Below, in pieces: positions 1-9,279 of a stretch of 39,300 nt of DNA. Under the pieces are notes generated by a model. That model had not been told where the DNA came from. It saw nothing but the letters and a program-made list of their open reading frames with translations, and did no database searches. Each line of letters starts with the position of its first letter. The stretch's first letter is position 1. The stretch covers positions 1 through 39,300 of the forward strand of contig NZ_JADCBK010000113.1 of the NCBI RefSeq assembly GCF_020253525.1. The letters run 5' to 3'. Position numbers and translations under genes: made by a program. The stretch is from Aquidulcibacter sp. (GTDB taxonomy: Bacteria > Pseudomonadota > Alphaproteobacteria > Caulobacterales > Aquidulcibacteraceae).

Positions 1-3000
1 AGGAACGTCGTGCGACGGTTCAGGTTCTCAGCAATGGAGAACATTGCCGACCACAAGCCCGCGCCTTTTTGGAATGTCCGGTTGCTCGATATCCCGCGAA
101 TAGTCTCTTGGTACAGATAGTAGACTTCCTGCGGGTCGGTGATACCTTTCTCGTTGGCCAGTTTTAGGGCGTCTTTAAGGTTCTGCGGAAGTTTGCTGCT
201 GGTGCGAAGAGCCTTGACCAGCGCGGCAGAGGCTTTAGCGTTACCCCATTGGCCAAGATACGGCAGCGTCATTGTCAGGGGTTGTGTCATGTTCACTATC
301 GCAGAGGCCATTGATCCGCCGATGAAGTAGGCATACATCAAGCCTCTGAGTGCTGCGGCGTCTTCCGTCGGGCTTTCGATCTGTTCGACCATTCCCATCG
401 CTTCGTCGCGGATGTCGCCGGCGTCTTGGTCGATGTTGTCGATTGCGCCTTTGATAATCGGCATGTTGTAGTTTGCCGCCGCTCTGCGTGCGTTCGAGGT
501 CACAAACCCGGCAAGGACTCGCGGTAGGTCGTCGGAGTAACCGGCAATACCCTTACGCTCAATCCGGCGTTTCATGGCGCTTCTGGCCGATACCGCCTCA
601 CGGTAATATTGCTGCGCGGCCTTTTGCATATCCATCGGAAGGCCTAGTTTTTCAGCGAAGAGCATGATCGTTTCTGGCGTCATGCCCTTCATCAACTTAA
701 AGTCTTCTTCGCTGATGGTGCCTTTTGAGACTTCTGAGCGCGGATACTTAGCCTTGAGTTCTGCCATTGCCGCATTCAGGTCGAGACGGTTTTCATAGTG
801 GGCGCGGTAGATTGTCTCGCCTTCGTCCCGCACGGTCACAAAGTATTTCCCGAAACGCATCAACGGTGCGTAACCAGCCGCTTTTAGGGCGTCGGCGTGC
901 TGGAATGTTTCTTGGGCACGCTTCTCGATGTCTTTCCAGCCCGGCACCATTTCTGGCGCGGCGTTTTCTCTCGCCGTGGCTATGGCGTCCAAGAGTCCAG
1001 CCCGGAATTGGTTTGGATTCGACTTCAAAAATTCCATCATCGCCGGTTCGATCTTCACGCGCTCCCCAAGCATTCTCACGACTTCCGACATTGAAAGGTC
1101 ATCGAGAGACTTATCAATAACCTGTCTTGCCTGTTTGTAGAATGTAATCGCCTCTGGCGTGAGTTTGGCGTCGGATAACTCCTTGTCTGTGAATATCCGG
1201 CCTTCCAGCGGGTTCCCACCGCCTTCCATGGTACCGTCGAATATCGCAGCACCGGCAGCTTTAATGTCCTTGTTCCGCTGGCGAGATTTCAGCGGGTTTA
1301 CGGTATCGCGCAAAGCCATGCCAAGATTCTTGATGTTGCCGTAGTTCGGCAGGATTTCGGGGGCCAGTTCGGCGGCCTGGGAAGCAAGCTGCGAAACGTC
1401 CTCCATAAACTGCTGACCCGCCCAAAACACTTTGCCAAATTCCTTGTTTTTCAGGGCTTTGTGAAGTTGGGTGTTCAGCGTTTTGTTGATGACATTGAAT
1501 TGGCCGGGATTGCTGACAATCTCCTTGATCATCTTCTGGCCAAGCGCCATGCGGGTGACTTTGGCGATACCGTACTCTGCTGCGGCGTTGGCAGACTTTA
1601 GATCGTCGTCGCGGGCGCGGGAGAAACGCACCTCGCCTTCGAGGGATATCGGAACGTAAACTCCAACGATTCTGGCAAAGTGATTGCTGTCGTGCTCGTA
1701 TGAAACGCGTCCGCCTATTTCGTCATCAGCACGTTGGATGTAGGGACGAAAACCGCTTGACTCTGGAAAATCGGTGTAGTTGGCCGTCTTTGAGCTAATG
1801 CCAACTGCAACATTATTGGTGTCACCGAATTCTTTGAGGGTTTTTAGAGAAGAAACTAAGTCGTCTTTTTTGAGCCTAGTGACAATGACGCGGCTGTTAC
1901 CAAGCGGGTCAATTTGAAAGCCGGGGGCTTCTTTTTCAAATTTTTTGATTGCGTCACGTAACGCTTGCGAGGGTTTGTCGTTAGCAGCGTCGTAGCGGTT
2001 GAAGTTGGATAGGTCTTCACGGCTGCTATTGTATACCCGATTTGTGGTGCCCATCGAGAACATCGCCCCACCCGTCAGCGTCGTAGACTTCTTTCCAGAC
2101 CGGATAAATTCTTCGGCTTGGTATAGAACGTCTTTCACCAGTTCGTCGGCTGTTGGCCCGTCTAGCATTGCCGCAAGGCGGGTAAAGCCGTTCTTCTCGA
2201 ACCACTCTTTCATCTTCCCGACCACTTGCTTCCAGCCGGATAGTTTTTGGGCGTAGTCGAGGGATTTGTCGGCTAAGACTTCGTTGATCTGGTTGACCGT
2301 GTTCAATCCGGTTTTCTTTTGGAGCGCGTTCACTTCCCTGCGAAGCTCGGCGTTCTTCAAGTACAGATTCATCAGCACCGGATTCAGGTCGCGGCCAAAT
2401 ACTCCGTCTAGTCCGGCATGGCGGGATTCGTGAACAAGGGTGCGTTCAAGCACGGCTAGGTTCGGGATGTTCTGCGGGAATAGGTGGATCTCGCCGCCAT
2501 GCCATGCGCCCCGTGCATCTTGGGCGCCAGCGCGTTCAATCTCGTCGCGTAGTCCGGCAGGGGCTTGGTCAAACGATTCCCATACGTTGATCTTGGGGGC
2601 GTTCTTCCACTCTGATTTGATGACTTCGACGGCGGCTTTCGCGTCGGTGGGGTCGAGGGATTGGGGGGATTGGCCCCTAGAAAACAAAACGCCCTCATTT
2701 GAGGGCGTCTGTGTGTTCATTGTCCCGAGAGAGACTACGCGGCCTGTTGGCCGTCCGTCGAATATGTCCGCCAGTCTTTGATAGAACTTTTCCAGTCCAC
2801 TTCCTTCGTCCCGTCCCCCAGCGTTTCCAGTATCTTCGCCGGGTCTAGCCAGCCGTTGGCCATCTGTTTGCCGGTTCCGAGAAAAGATTCGCGCGACATC
2901 GAATTGGGGAAGCGATCTGCGTAAGTACGCATCACTACTACCGCTTTCTCGGATAAGGTTGAATAGTCCATGAAACGCCTCGTAGGTTTTTGGTAGGTGG

Positions 3001-6000
3001 AGTTTGAGTAGGTCAGGATCGCCATTGTACGCCACACCCATGCGCGCGAAAAGTTCTGCTTTGATTCGGTCTTCCGATAGGTCTATGCGGAAGAGAAATG
3101 GGTAATCAAGCCAATTTCTGTACTCTCCATTTTCATTGAAATGATTGGTCAGCTCTGCGCGAATGTCCCCGCCAATTCCCAACCGTTTACTGGTCGAGCT
3201 GATTGTGGTGTTGGGCGCAACAAGGTCAATCGCGTGCAGGATTTCCTCGGCAGCGGCTTGTGCCGCATGGCTTCTGGAGTCCATCTGCTTGGGGTCAAAT
3301 TCAATCACCCCTGTTGCGGGGTCAATGCGCGCTGGGTTGTTTAGTTCAAGGTCTGCGCTCTTAATCGGGAAACGACCGTTGATCCCTAAGATGCGCTTGG
3401 CATCTTCCATCGCCGTGGCGGGGTAGGCTTTGCCTGCCGGAAACTCAAATCGAGGAAACAATTTTGCGGGAAGAATAGTGTCAAACATCCCTCGTTGCCC
3501 ACTCAAATTTTCCTCGGCAGACTGCCCTAGCTGGAAGTCCGCGTTAGCGCCTTCCATGCGTCTCTGTACGGTCTTGCGCTCGTTATCTTTGGCTTCTTTC
3601 TCGGCGGCTTCGCGGTCGGCTTTTGCCTTTGCTTCCTCGGCGGCTTTCTTTTTGGCTTCGATTTCAGCTAACTGCTCTGGTGTCTGCGCTGCTATAGTAA
3701 ACGCATCAGCGGCAACACGCATGGCTTCCGCAGCGCGTAAGGCTGCGGCTTGCATGGGGGTGGGTTCAACAGCATCGGCGCGGTCTTCGTCATTCGTGAA
3801 TTGGTTGCTGTAAGTAGAAACTCCCGCATCGGCGGGAGTCTGTGGGGTTACTTCTGTCGGGCTTTCTTCGCTAGTGCCAGCGCCGCTTTCAGGGCTGGCA
3901 GGCGCTTCTCGATCGGTAGTTTCTCTAGCCTCGCTTTGACGCGCTTGATTGTATGCTGTTGTAGTTTCATTGATTTCCTCATCGGTGAAACCGAGTGCGC
4001 GCATGGCATCGATTTCGGTCATGTTGCCTCTTCCAAGGAACACATCATCCGCCAAATCGTCAGCCATTTCAATGGCGGCGTCCAGGGTGTCGGCATCAAG
4101 GTTTTCGGCTTCTGGCGTTTCTTCAACAGCATCGGTGGCAGATTCGCGGTACTTCGCTGCTTCTTCCTGATACCGGGCATCCTCAGATAGTGCGGCGCGG
4201 CGCTCATGCCCCGTTGGTGTGTAGTGCTCGTCACCATTTTTAAAGGCTTCTTCAAAATCCGCGAGGTCGTATTTGCCGTTTTCGTCTTTTGGTAGATAGC
4301 CTAGCTCGGCCAATTTTTGGCCCATGTCGTCCAACGAAAGTCCGCGCTGTTGGTCGTCTTTGTCAACATAGACTGCGCTAAGAACGGGGCGATTCCAAAC
4401 ATGAGAGGCCCGGTATTGCCTAGGGTCGGAGTCCCAGGTTGAAACGGCTTCTTTTTTATTCAACCCGCCTAGCTTCGCAATGGCGGTCCAAAGGTTATCG
4501 CGCGCGGGGTATGGGGTGACGGAATCTATCTTCTGCTGCGCTTGGGCTTTGAGTTGGGCTTCGGACTTCGGTTTGACAACTTTGGACAGTACCCACTTCT
4601 TGCCATCCTGACGCGGCTTGAACCCAACAAGGCTGTTTTTCCCGCCTTTGGTTAGTGGAAGGTTCTTTTCAAGATACTCTTGCGCTTTGCCTTTATTGTC
4701 GAACTGCTTTATTCCGGTCTTGGTTTGGTAGTCGCGGAATTGAACTTGTACGGCGGTCGGGCTATCTGAAACGTCTTGCCGTCCGGCGACATTGCTTGTC
4801 TGTTCAACGCTCGGAGTAACGCTCGGTGTAACGCTCGGTGTAACGCTCAGAGTAACGCTCGGTGTTCCATTTGTCTTAGTTTCTGCCCCATCAACTGCGA
4901 CAGGATTAGCCCCGGCATTCCCGGCTGCAACATTCCGCCCCACCGCCAATTTCTCGGCATTTGCCTGATCCCATCCTTGGAACCATGCCTTCCCTCTCGC
5001 TTGGCCTGCGGGTGAACTAAATCGACTCGCGTATTTTTCCGGTAGTTGACGTTCCGCACCGCTTTCAAATGCGGCTGCACCATCTTGTGCGGCCTGCAAT
5101 CGCGCCTTTTCTGCAATGGCGACGATATCAGACTTGAATTTTTCCTTAGTTGTATTTTTTTGTTTTTCGTCTAAACCCTGCGCTGGCTGTGCGTTTTCAG
5201 GCAAAATTGCTTGGAAAGCCCCGTCGTTAAATGAGTTTGCTATCGGCTGATTCTGGCTCGCTGACTCCAGGGGACGTGCGTTGTCCGTGGCTCCTTGCGC
5301 GGCCTGCCCCGCTTGCGTTTGATTGGCTGGAAGTGGACTTCCTTCAACGGCGGGGGCGGTGGCAAGAATTTCAACCGTGGCGGGGTCAATCCGAGCAGGC
5401 GCATTATTTCCGGCGTTGACCAGATTATCGGCCTGGATCCCGGCGGGTCTGGCAAAAGTTGAAACGGGTATTGGCTGGGCTGCATTTTCGGTTGCATTGG
5501 GAACCTCGGAGAGTCCGACATCTTCAATGGGATTGAGTTTGGCCGTTTTGAATGCGGCGGCAAGGGATTCCAGCGGCGTGACTGGCGCGTTGTTGATCGC
5601 GTCGAGGTCGGCCTTGAGGTCGCCAGTCAGCGGAACGGTCGAGGCTGATGGTTGACTCAGAATCTCTTGCGCGGCGGCTTGGGGAGTTAATACAGGGGGG
5701 GTATTGGGAGTTGGTGCCAGTGGTGGGATTTGGTCTGGCTGCCCGGTTTCGCCGGGAATGGGATTGGTTGGTTGAAGACGATCTAATCCGCTGGAGATGA
5801 CCGGCATTGCGCCGCCGGACGCGGCACCGGCCATTGCGCCGATTACACCTTGTTTGGTCGCGTCTTGTGTGAGGTTGGTGATTGCCTTGCCTGATTCGTC
5901 GGTCGCGCCAGCTTGCCCAAGTGCGAGGTTCTTGGCGACTGTCTCGCTGTAAGACTGTACAAATTCCTCTGCGGCTTCTTTGCTCATCGCCTTTGGTATG

Positions 6001-6947
6001 GCTTTGAGTAACGACTCCTTGATTGACTCGCGCATAAAGGGCATGACTTCGACACCGGATCCGATCCGTCCGAGGTAGCCGGTGACCACGCCAGCGGTGT
6101 TTGCGATATCTATTGCCGACTTGCGTAATGCCGGGTCGGTGATGCCTTGCTTGTTTAGCAGGTCTTCAATATCGTTACCGAGCGTTCCGGCGGATAATGC
6201 ACCTTCGCCCACCATCGCGCCAATTTTGGCAAGCGTGCTGGTTGCGGCTTGTGATGCGCCAGCCATTGAGGCGCCCTTGGCCAACGCTCCGCCTAAACCG
6301 CCAGCGGCAAACATGCTGGTCGCTGACTCTGCGGCAAGGCTGACCAGTGCGGTCGGGTTGGAAATTAGGAACGAGGCGGCTTCTAGTGCGCCTGGTGCGT
6401 CTTGTAACTGTTGACGCTGCCATTGGCGTTTATCGGACTGGCCTTCACGGATAACGTCTGCCGTGCCCTTGGCGGCGGCCTCGAATGCGCCCGGCTTCGA
6501 TTCGACCAACGCAGATGTTGCCAGAGGCGTAGTTGTGCCGTATTCCTCGCGCATTGCTTGGTTGTTGCGGTCTTCGCGCATGGCAAGTAGGCGACGGCCA
6601 AGACCAGCGACACCAGCGGCCATTTCCAGCGTGCCAGCGGTGATGTCTTTTGGCAAGTCGGTCGCGGCTTCTGTCCATGTGCGTTTAGGCGCGGCTGGTG
6701 CGGATGTTGAACCGCTATCAGCGGCAGGCTCGAAAGCGTTGTTGACTTCGACCGGCTCCGGCGGCGTGTACCAAAGCGAAGTCGCACGCTCATTGAACTG
6801 TTTTCCGACCTGTTCAAGATCGTAGCCATTCTCGGCTGCGACCGGTGCAACGTACTGGTCAAAGAAACTCTGTTGGACTTTGCGCTTTTCTGGTTCGGAA
6901 AGTTTCTGGAATCGTGGCGAGGTGACAACTTGTTGCCAAGTGATCAT
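1..6947 (-). CDS. Giant polyvalent ejection/virion protein (PLxRFG/LPD38-like), 3' end off the window
   Basis: One uninterrupted frame from the ATG at 6947 to the left edge (at least 2,315 codons, no stop seen). The ATG overlaps the previous stop as ATGA. The N-terminal 60 residues are a short helical region like other podovirus internal virion proteins. Residues about 188-257 are Ala/Gly-rich and hydrophobic, which suits membrane insertion during ejection. About 695-715 is a TPSV repeat, and around 825-900 is a segment like those in phage large polyvalent proteins. HESRH at about 1506-1510 fits the HExxH zinc-peptidase motif. PLMRFGKY at about 2028 is the PLxRFG signature, inside a long helical C-terminal region typical of LPD38/tail-700 proteins. 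By family, such proteins are packaged in the virion and delivered with the DNA. Peptidase activity is inferred from the motif alone. The family call is good; the exact role is not established. Confidence 0.85.
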   Translation of the reverse strand, partial: MITWQQVVTSPRFQKLSEPEKRKVQQSFFDQYVAPVAAENGYDLEQVGKQFNERATSLWYTPPEPVEVNNAFEPAADSGSTSAPAAPKRTWTEAATDLPKDITAGTLEMAAGVAGLGRRLLAMREDRNNQAMREEYGTTTPLATSALVESKPGAFEAAAKGTADVIREGQSDKRQWQRQQLQDAPGALEAASFLISNPTALVSLAAESATSMFAAGGLGGALAKGASMAGASQAATSTLAKIGAMVGEGALSAGTLGNDIEDLLNKQGITDPALRKSAIDIANTAGVVTGYLGRIGSGVEVMPFMRESIKESLLKAIPKAMSKEAAEEFVQSYSETVAKNLALGQAGATDESGKAITNLTQDATKQGVIGAMAGAASGGAMPVISSGLDRLQPTNPIPGETGQPDQIPPLAPTPNTPPVLTPQAAAQEILSQPSASTVPLTGDLKADLDAINNAPVTPLESLAAAFKTAKLNPIEDVGLSEVPNATENAAQPIPVSTFARPAGIQADNLVNAGNNAPARIDPATVEILATAPAVEGSPLPANQTQAGQAAQGATDNARPLESASQNQPIANSFNDGAFQAILPENAQPAQGLDEKQKNTTKEKFKSDIVAIAEKARLQAAQDGAAAFESGAERQLPEKYASRFSSPAGQARGKAWFQGWDQANAEKLAVGRNVAAGNAGANPVAVDGAETKTNGTPSVTLSVTPSVTPSVTPSVEQTSNVAGRQDVSDSPTAVQVQFRDYQTKTGIKQFDNKGKAQEYLEKNLPLTKGGKNSLVGFKPRQDGKKWVLSKVVKPKSEAQLKAQAQQKIDSVTPYPARDNLWTAIAKLGGLNKKEAVSTWDSDPRQYRASHVWNRPVLSAVYVDKDDQQRGLSLDDMGQKLAELGYLPKDENGKYDLADFEEAFKNGDEHYTPTGHERRAALSEDARYQEEAAKYRESATDAVEETPEAENLDADTLDAAIEMADDLADDVFLGRGNMTEIDAMRALGFTDEEINETTTAYNQARQSEARETTDREAPASPESGAGTSEESPTEVTPQTPADAGVSTYSNQFTNDEDRADAVEPTPMQAAALRAAEAMRVAADAFTIAAQTPEQLAEIEAKKKAAEEAKAKADREAAEKEAKDNERKTVQRRMEGANADFQLGQSAEENLSGQRGMFDTILPAKLFPRFEFPAGKAYPATAMEDAKRILGINGRFPIKSADLELNNPARIDPATGVIEFDPKQMDSRSHAAQAAAEEILHAIDLVAPNTTISSTSKRLGIGGDIRAELTNHFNENGEYRNWLDYPFLFRIDLSEDRIKAELFARMGVAYNGDPDLLKLHLPKTYEAFHGLFNLIRESGSSDAYLRRSLPQFDVARIFSRNRQTDGQRLARPGEDTGNAGGRDEGSGLEKFYQRLADIFDGRPTGRVVSLGTMNTQTPSNEGVLFSRGQSPQSLDPTDAKAAVEVIKSEWKNAPKINVWESFDQAPAGLRDEIERAGAQDARGAWHGGEIHLFPQNIPNLAVLERTLVHESRHAGLDGVFGRDLNPVLMNLYLKNAELRREVNALQKKTGLNTVNQINEVLADKSLDYAQKLSGWKQVVGKMKEWFEKNGFTRLAAMLDGPTADELVKDVLYQAEEFIRSGKKSTTLTGGAMFSMGTTNRVYNSSREDLSNFNRYDAANDKPSQALRDAIKKFEKEAPGFQIDPLGNSRVIVTRLKKDDLVSSLKTLKEFGDTNNVAVGISSKTANYTDFPESSGFRPYIQRADDEIGGRVSYEHDSNHFARIVGVYVPISLEGEVRFSRARDDDLKSANAAAEYGIAKVTRMALGQKMIKEIVSNPGQFNVINKTLNTQLHKALKNKEFGKVFWAGQQFMEDVSQLASQAAELAPEILPNYGNIKNLGMALRDTVNPLKSRQRNKDIKAAGAAIFDGTMEGGGNPLEGRIFTDKELSDAKLTPEAITFYKQARQVIDKSLDDLSMSEVVRMLGERVKIEPAMMEFLKSNPNQFRAGLLDAIATARENAAPEMVPGWKDIEKRAQETFQHADALKAAGYAPLMRFGKYFVTVRDEGETIYRAHYENRLDLNAAMAELKAKYPRSEVSKGTISEEDFKLMKGMTPETIMLFAEKLGLPMDMQKAAQQYYREAVSARSAMKRRIERKGIAGYSDDLPRVLAGFVTSNARRAAANYNMPIIKGAIDNIDQDAGDIRDEAMGMVEQIESPTEDAAALRGLMYAYFIGGSMASAIVNMTQPLTMTLPYLGQWGNAKASAALVKALRTSSKLPQNLKDALKLANEKGITDPQEVYYLYQETIRGISSNRTFQKGAGLWSAMFSIAENLNRRTTF
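2681..2708 (-). terminator. Terminator-like hairpin inside the giant reading frame
   Basis: A perfect 9-bp stem (2689-2697 with 2700-2708) is followed on the coding strand by TTTTGTTT. That is the form of an intrinsic terminator for leftward transcription, yet the frame reads straight through it (encoding T-P-S-N-E-G-V-L-F). An in-frame ATG (2720) lies just upstream. It may reduce transcription of the distal gene, or be a leftover from joining once-separate genes. Confidence 0.45.
4806..4865 (-). repeat. Five 12-bp tandem repeats in the giant gene (TPSV units)
   Basis: The plus strand reads aacgctcggtgt-type units five times in a row with a few substitutions. On the coding strand each unit gives four residues (T-P/L-S-V). 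Because 12 is a multiple of three, copy-number change would keep the frame. It sits between two more complex regions and looks like a flexible linker. Confidence 0.8.
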
Positions 6948-7657
6948 CTCTTTGCTCCCAGCACGGAGTTCAAGAAATCATCGGTCGATGACGGTGCGGC
7001 GGATGCTGGTGAACGTCCGGTTAATCGCGCTTCTGCGCTGCGGAGTTCTTGCAACTGGCGGTCATAGTCTTCCTTGCCTTTTTTGCCCATTGGCTGATTT
7101 CTCATCAGAGCTTGGATCTGGCTGCGGATGCTGGTCAGCTCCATTTTGTCCGTTTCTGACAGATTTTTAGCGGAACGGATTTGTGAACCGTCGGACGTAC
7201 GGACTGGCTGGGCGACGTTGTTTTCATCCATCGTATACAGCGAACCGTCGTTGCCGGTAATGAGACGAGAAGCAAGGTTGGCTTTCGACTGGTATTTTCC
7301 AGCTTCGATGTTCTCGCGGTTGAGTCTGCTTGAATGCGTCCGGTCTTTCTCTTTCTCACCCGACTGATAAGAGCGGTCGTTTTCGCGCTCAATCGCCTGA
7401 TAGTTACGAGCTTCGCTTGCTTGTTGCTCTTGGAAGCGGCGGTTTTCGTCTTCCCGCGTGACTTGGAACATCTGGTTATCAGCGGCCCTTTCACGTTGGA
7501 ATTTTTGCTGCATCTCCATCATTGTTCGATCACGCGCCTCTTGGATTTTGGCTTTTGCCTCGTCCATATCCATCTGCATGCGCGATACTGCACCCTGTAC
7601 TAACCCCTGTGCGGCACCCTGCGCGGCACCGAGAGCGAATGTCGAAAAGAGACTCAT
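6944..7657 (-). CDS. Coiled-coil virion/ejection protein, 237 aa
   Basis: The N-terminus is a short Ala/Gly/Gln-rich segment. It is followed by a long, highly charged helical stretch (residues about 30-130, rich in E, R, Q and K, with RENxR-like turns) predicted to form a coiled coil, and a Ser/Ala-rich tail. Start and stop both overlap the neighbours as ATGA (7654-7657 and 6944-6947), so it is translated with the giant protein. Position next to the giant ejection protein and the Ala/Gly-rich proteins upstream suggests an internal virion or ejection component. No family was recognised with confidence. Confidence 0.75.
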   Translation of the reverse strand: MSLFSTFALGAAQGAAQGLVQGAVSRMQMDMDEAKAKIQEARDRTMMEMQQKFQRERAADNQMFQVTREDENRRFQEQQASEARNYQAIERENDRSYQSGEKEKDRTHSSRLNRENIEAGKYQSKANLASRLITGNDGSLYTMDENNVAQPVRTSDGSQIRSAKNLSETDKMELTSIRSQIQALMRNQPMGKKGKEDYDRQLQELRSAEARLTGRSPASAAPSSTDDFLNSVLGAKR

Positions 7658-8208
7658 GCCTGCACCTTCTCCATAATCCCGCGACGCTTCATTTCGCGGC
7701 GTTGTTTACGATTGGGCTTCCAAGGTGTCTGCCCCCGCATCATCAAATCTTTGGCCTCGGCCATCGTTTCAGGCGTGACTTTGCCATCTTGTATCTCGCG
7801 CTCGCCGAAAAGCTTGACGCCTTCAAACAGCGCATCTTGGGTCAACTGCTCGGCGTTGTTGGTCAACTTCGCCATTTCCGCAAGCTCAACAATGGCCGGT
7901 ATCAATTCGTTTGCGGCAACTTGCAAGATAATTTCTGGATCGACTTCATCGCCCATAGCTGATACTGCCGCCTTGACGATATTGGCGGCGAGCATGCCGA
8001 TGGTCTTCACCATATCAGCCTTACCGCCAATCAGCACCTTGATCAATGAGTCTCGATATTTCTCGCCATACACCATGTCCAGGCAAACGACGGAGAGTTT
8101 GTCGTAGACCCCTTGCTCTTCTGGTGAGACGTTGGGCATATCTTCGGGCGATTGATTTGGCTCCATTGCCTCTTCGCTTGGTGACTCCATTTTCATCCCG
8201 GCTTGCAT
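7654..8208 (-). CDS. Acidic helical virion-region protein, 184 aa
   Basis: Start chosen at the ATG at 8208, which lies two bases past the TAG of the previous gene and behind GGGGGG; a longer frame exists but would overlap that gene. The N-terminus is acidic (many E, P, S). The middle is mostly helical and Ala/Ile/Val-rich (about 60-130), and the C-terminus is basic (KPNRKQRREMKRRG). Together this suggests a small structural or chaperone-like component of the ejection set. It overlaps the next gene by ATGA. No family recognised. Confidence 0.7.
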   Translation of the reverse strand: MQAGMKMESPSEEAMEPNQSPEDMPNVSPEEQGVYDKLSVVCLDMVYGEKYRDSLIKVLIGGKADMVKTIGMLAANIVKAAVSAMGDEVDPEIILQVAANELIPAIVELAEMAKLTNNAEQLTQDALFEGVKLFGEREIQDGKVTPETMAEAKDLMMRGQTPWKPNRKQRREMKRRGIMEKVQA

Positions 8209-8209
8209 G

Positions 8210-8860
8210 CTACCCCCCGACTCTCGAATAAATAGACTGTGGACGGTAAGGCTCCAATGCAACCGGCGTGTAGTTGCCCTTTCTGGCTTCCTCTTGACGG
8301 CGCTGCTCGTCTATCATCGCCTGCTGCTGGCGCGCTTGCGCGACTGCGCCAAACCCTTGCATTGCTGCGTTACCGACCATAAACTGTGTTGTTGCCGGGA
8401 GCTTGCTAAATCCGGTCAAGGCTTGCGAGAAGATGGACGGATTAGCGACAGCGGCTGGCGCTGCTGGTGCTGCGGCTGCTGCAACCGATCCCAACGTACT
8501 CGGCGCACCGGCTGCAAATATTGCCTCTGTCCCTGCTGCGCCTAGTCCCGATGCGGCTGTGGTTGCCCCCGTGGCTGCCGATGTTGCCGTAGTTCCGGCT
8601 GCGGCTGCGCCACCTCCACCAAACAATGAGTTTGCAAAGTTCCCTACTGCGTTCGCCCCTGTACTTACCCATGAGGTTAACTGTGCGCCGACCGCTGACG
8701 GCGCAAAAGAACCAGCGGCAAGACCGCCGGTAAAGTAGATAGCGGCTGCGCCTAACAAGGCTTTGCCGACATTCGATTTGGTGACTTTTTTTACGGTGTT
8801 GGTAACAGTTTTGAACACTTTTGTTACTGCGTTGCCAACACTCTTTATTGCCTTGCTCAT
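8210..8860 (-). CDS. Ala/Gly-rich putative ejection or minor virion protein, 216 aa
   Basis: Begins with a basic amphipathic segment (MSKAIKSVGNAVTKVFKT). A hydrophobic stretch follows around residues 35-60, then a very Ala/Gly-rich middle (about 80-150), and a C-terminal helix rich in Q, R and E ending in tyrosines. This composition resembles the membrane-active internal virion proteins of podoviruses, which help DNA cross the cell envelope. It overlaps the acetyltransferase gene by ATGA and sits one base before the next start. Function is inferred from composition and position only. Confidence 0.65.
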   Translation of the reverse strand: MSKAIKSVGNAVTKVFKTVTNTVKKVTKSNVGKALLGAAAIYFTGGLAAGSFAPSAVGAQLTSWVSTGANAVGNFANSLFGGGGAAAAGTTATSAATGATTAASGLGAAGTEAIFAAGAPSTLGSVAAAAAPAAPAAVANPSIFSQALTGFSKLPATTQFMVGNAAMQGFGAVAQARQQQAMIDEQRRQEEARKGNYTPVALEPYRPQSIYSRVGG

Positions 8861-9279
8861 AACTCTTCTCCTAGTCGCAGCACATACATTCCGCCGACGT
8901 TTTGCATCCCGGCTGCTTGTAAAAATTTGTCTGTCCGGCTTTGGCCGAACGAGTTAACGATAACCACTTCCTTTGCGCCCTTGCGCCTCGCCCACGCTTG
9001 AAAGTGTTTCAGTAGCGACCGGCCAGAACCTTGCGCGTAGAAAGCCACATCTATGGCATATTTAGCTGCGGCGTAGGGGTATTCCGCAAGCGTCCCAAGT
9101 AAAAACCCATCGTCTGAAATCAGCACGATGTTTTCCCATGGCCGCAGCATCATGGCGCTGATGGTTTTGCGCCATACGTCCTCCGAGATTGGAAGGTGCT
9201 GATTGTTCGATGCTGCGTGCGCCTGCCAGCCTAGCTCTACTAGGCGGTCAAGGTCACTTCTTGTCGCTATCCGTACCAC
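8857..9279 (-). CDS. GNAT-family N-acetyltransferase
   Basis: About 140 aa. The N-terminus (VRIATRSDLDRLVELGW) is a typical GNAT opening. The middle (YAIDVAFYAQGSGRSLLKHF) matches the acetyl-CoA-binding strand-loop-helix (Q/RxxGxG/A pattern, here QGSGRS), followed by EVVIVNS and a final strand ending VLRLGEEL. GNAT enzymes transfer an acetyl group from acetyl-CoA to an amine; the substrate here is unknown. Three in-frame GTG codons (9303, 9291, 9279) could start it. The last gives the best N-terminus, but all lie within the 3' end of the upstream gene. An acetyltransferase among virion genes is seen in other podoviruses. Confidence 0.8.
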   Translation of the reverse strand: MVRIATRSDLDRLVELGWQAHAASNNQHLPISEDVWRKTISAMMLRPWENIVLISDDGFLLGTLAEYPYAAAKYAIDVAFYAQGSGRSLLKHFQAWARRKGAKEVVIVNSFGQSRTDKFLQAAGMQNVGGMYVLRLGEEL

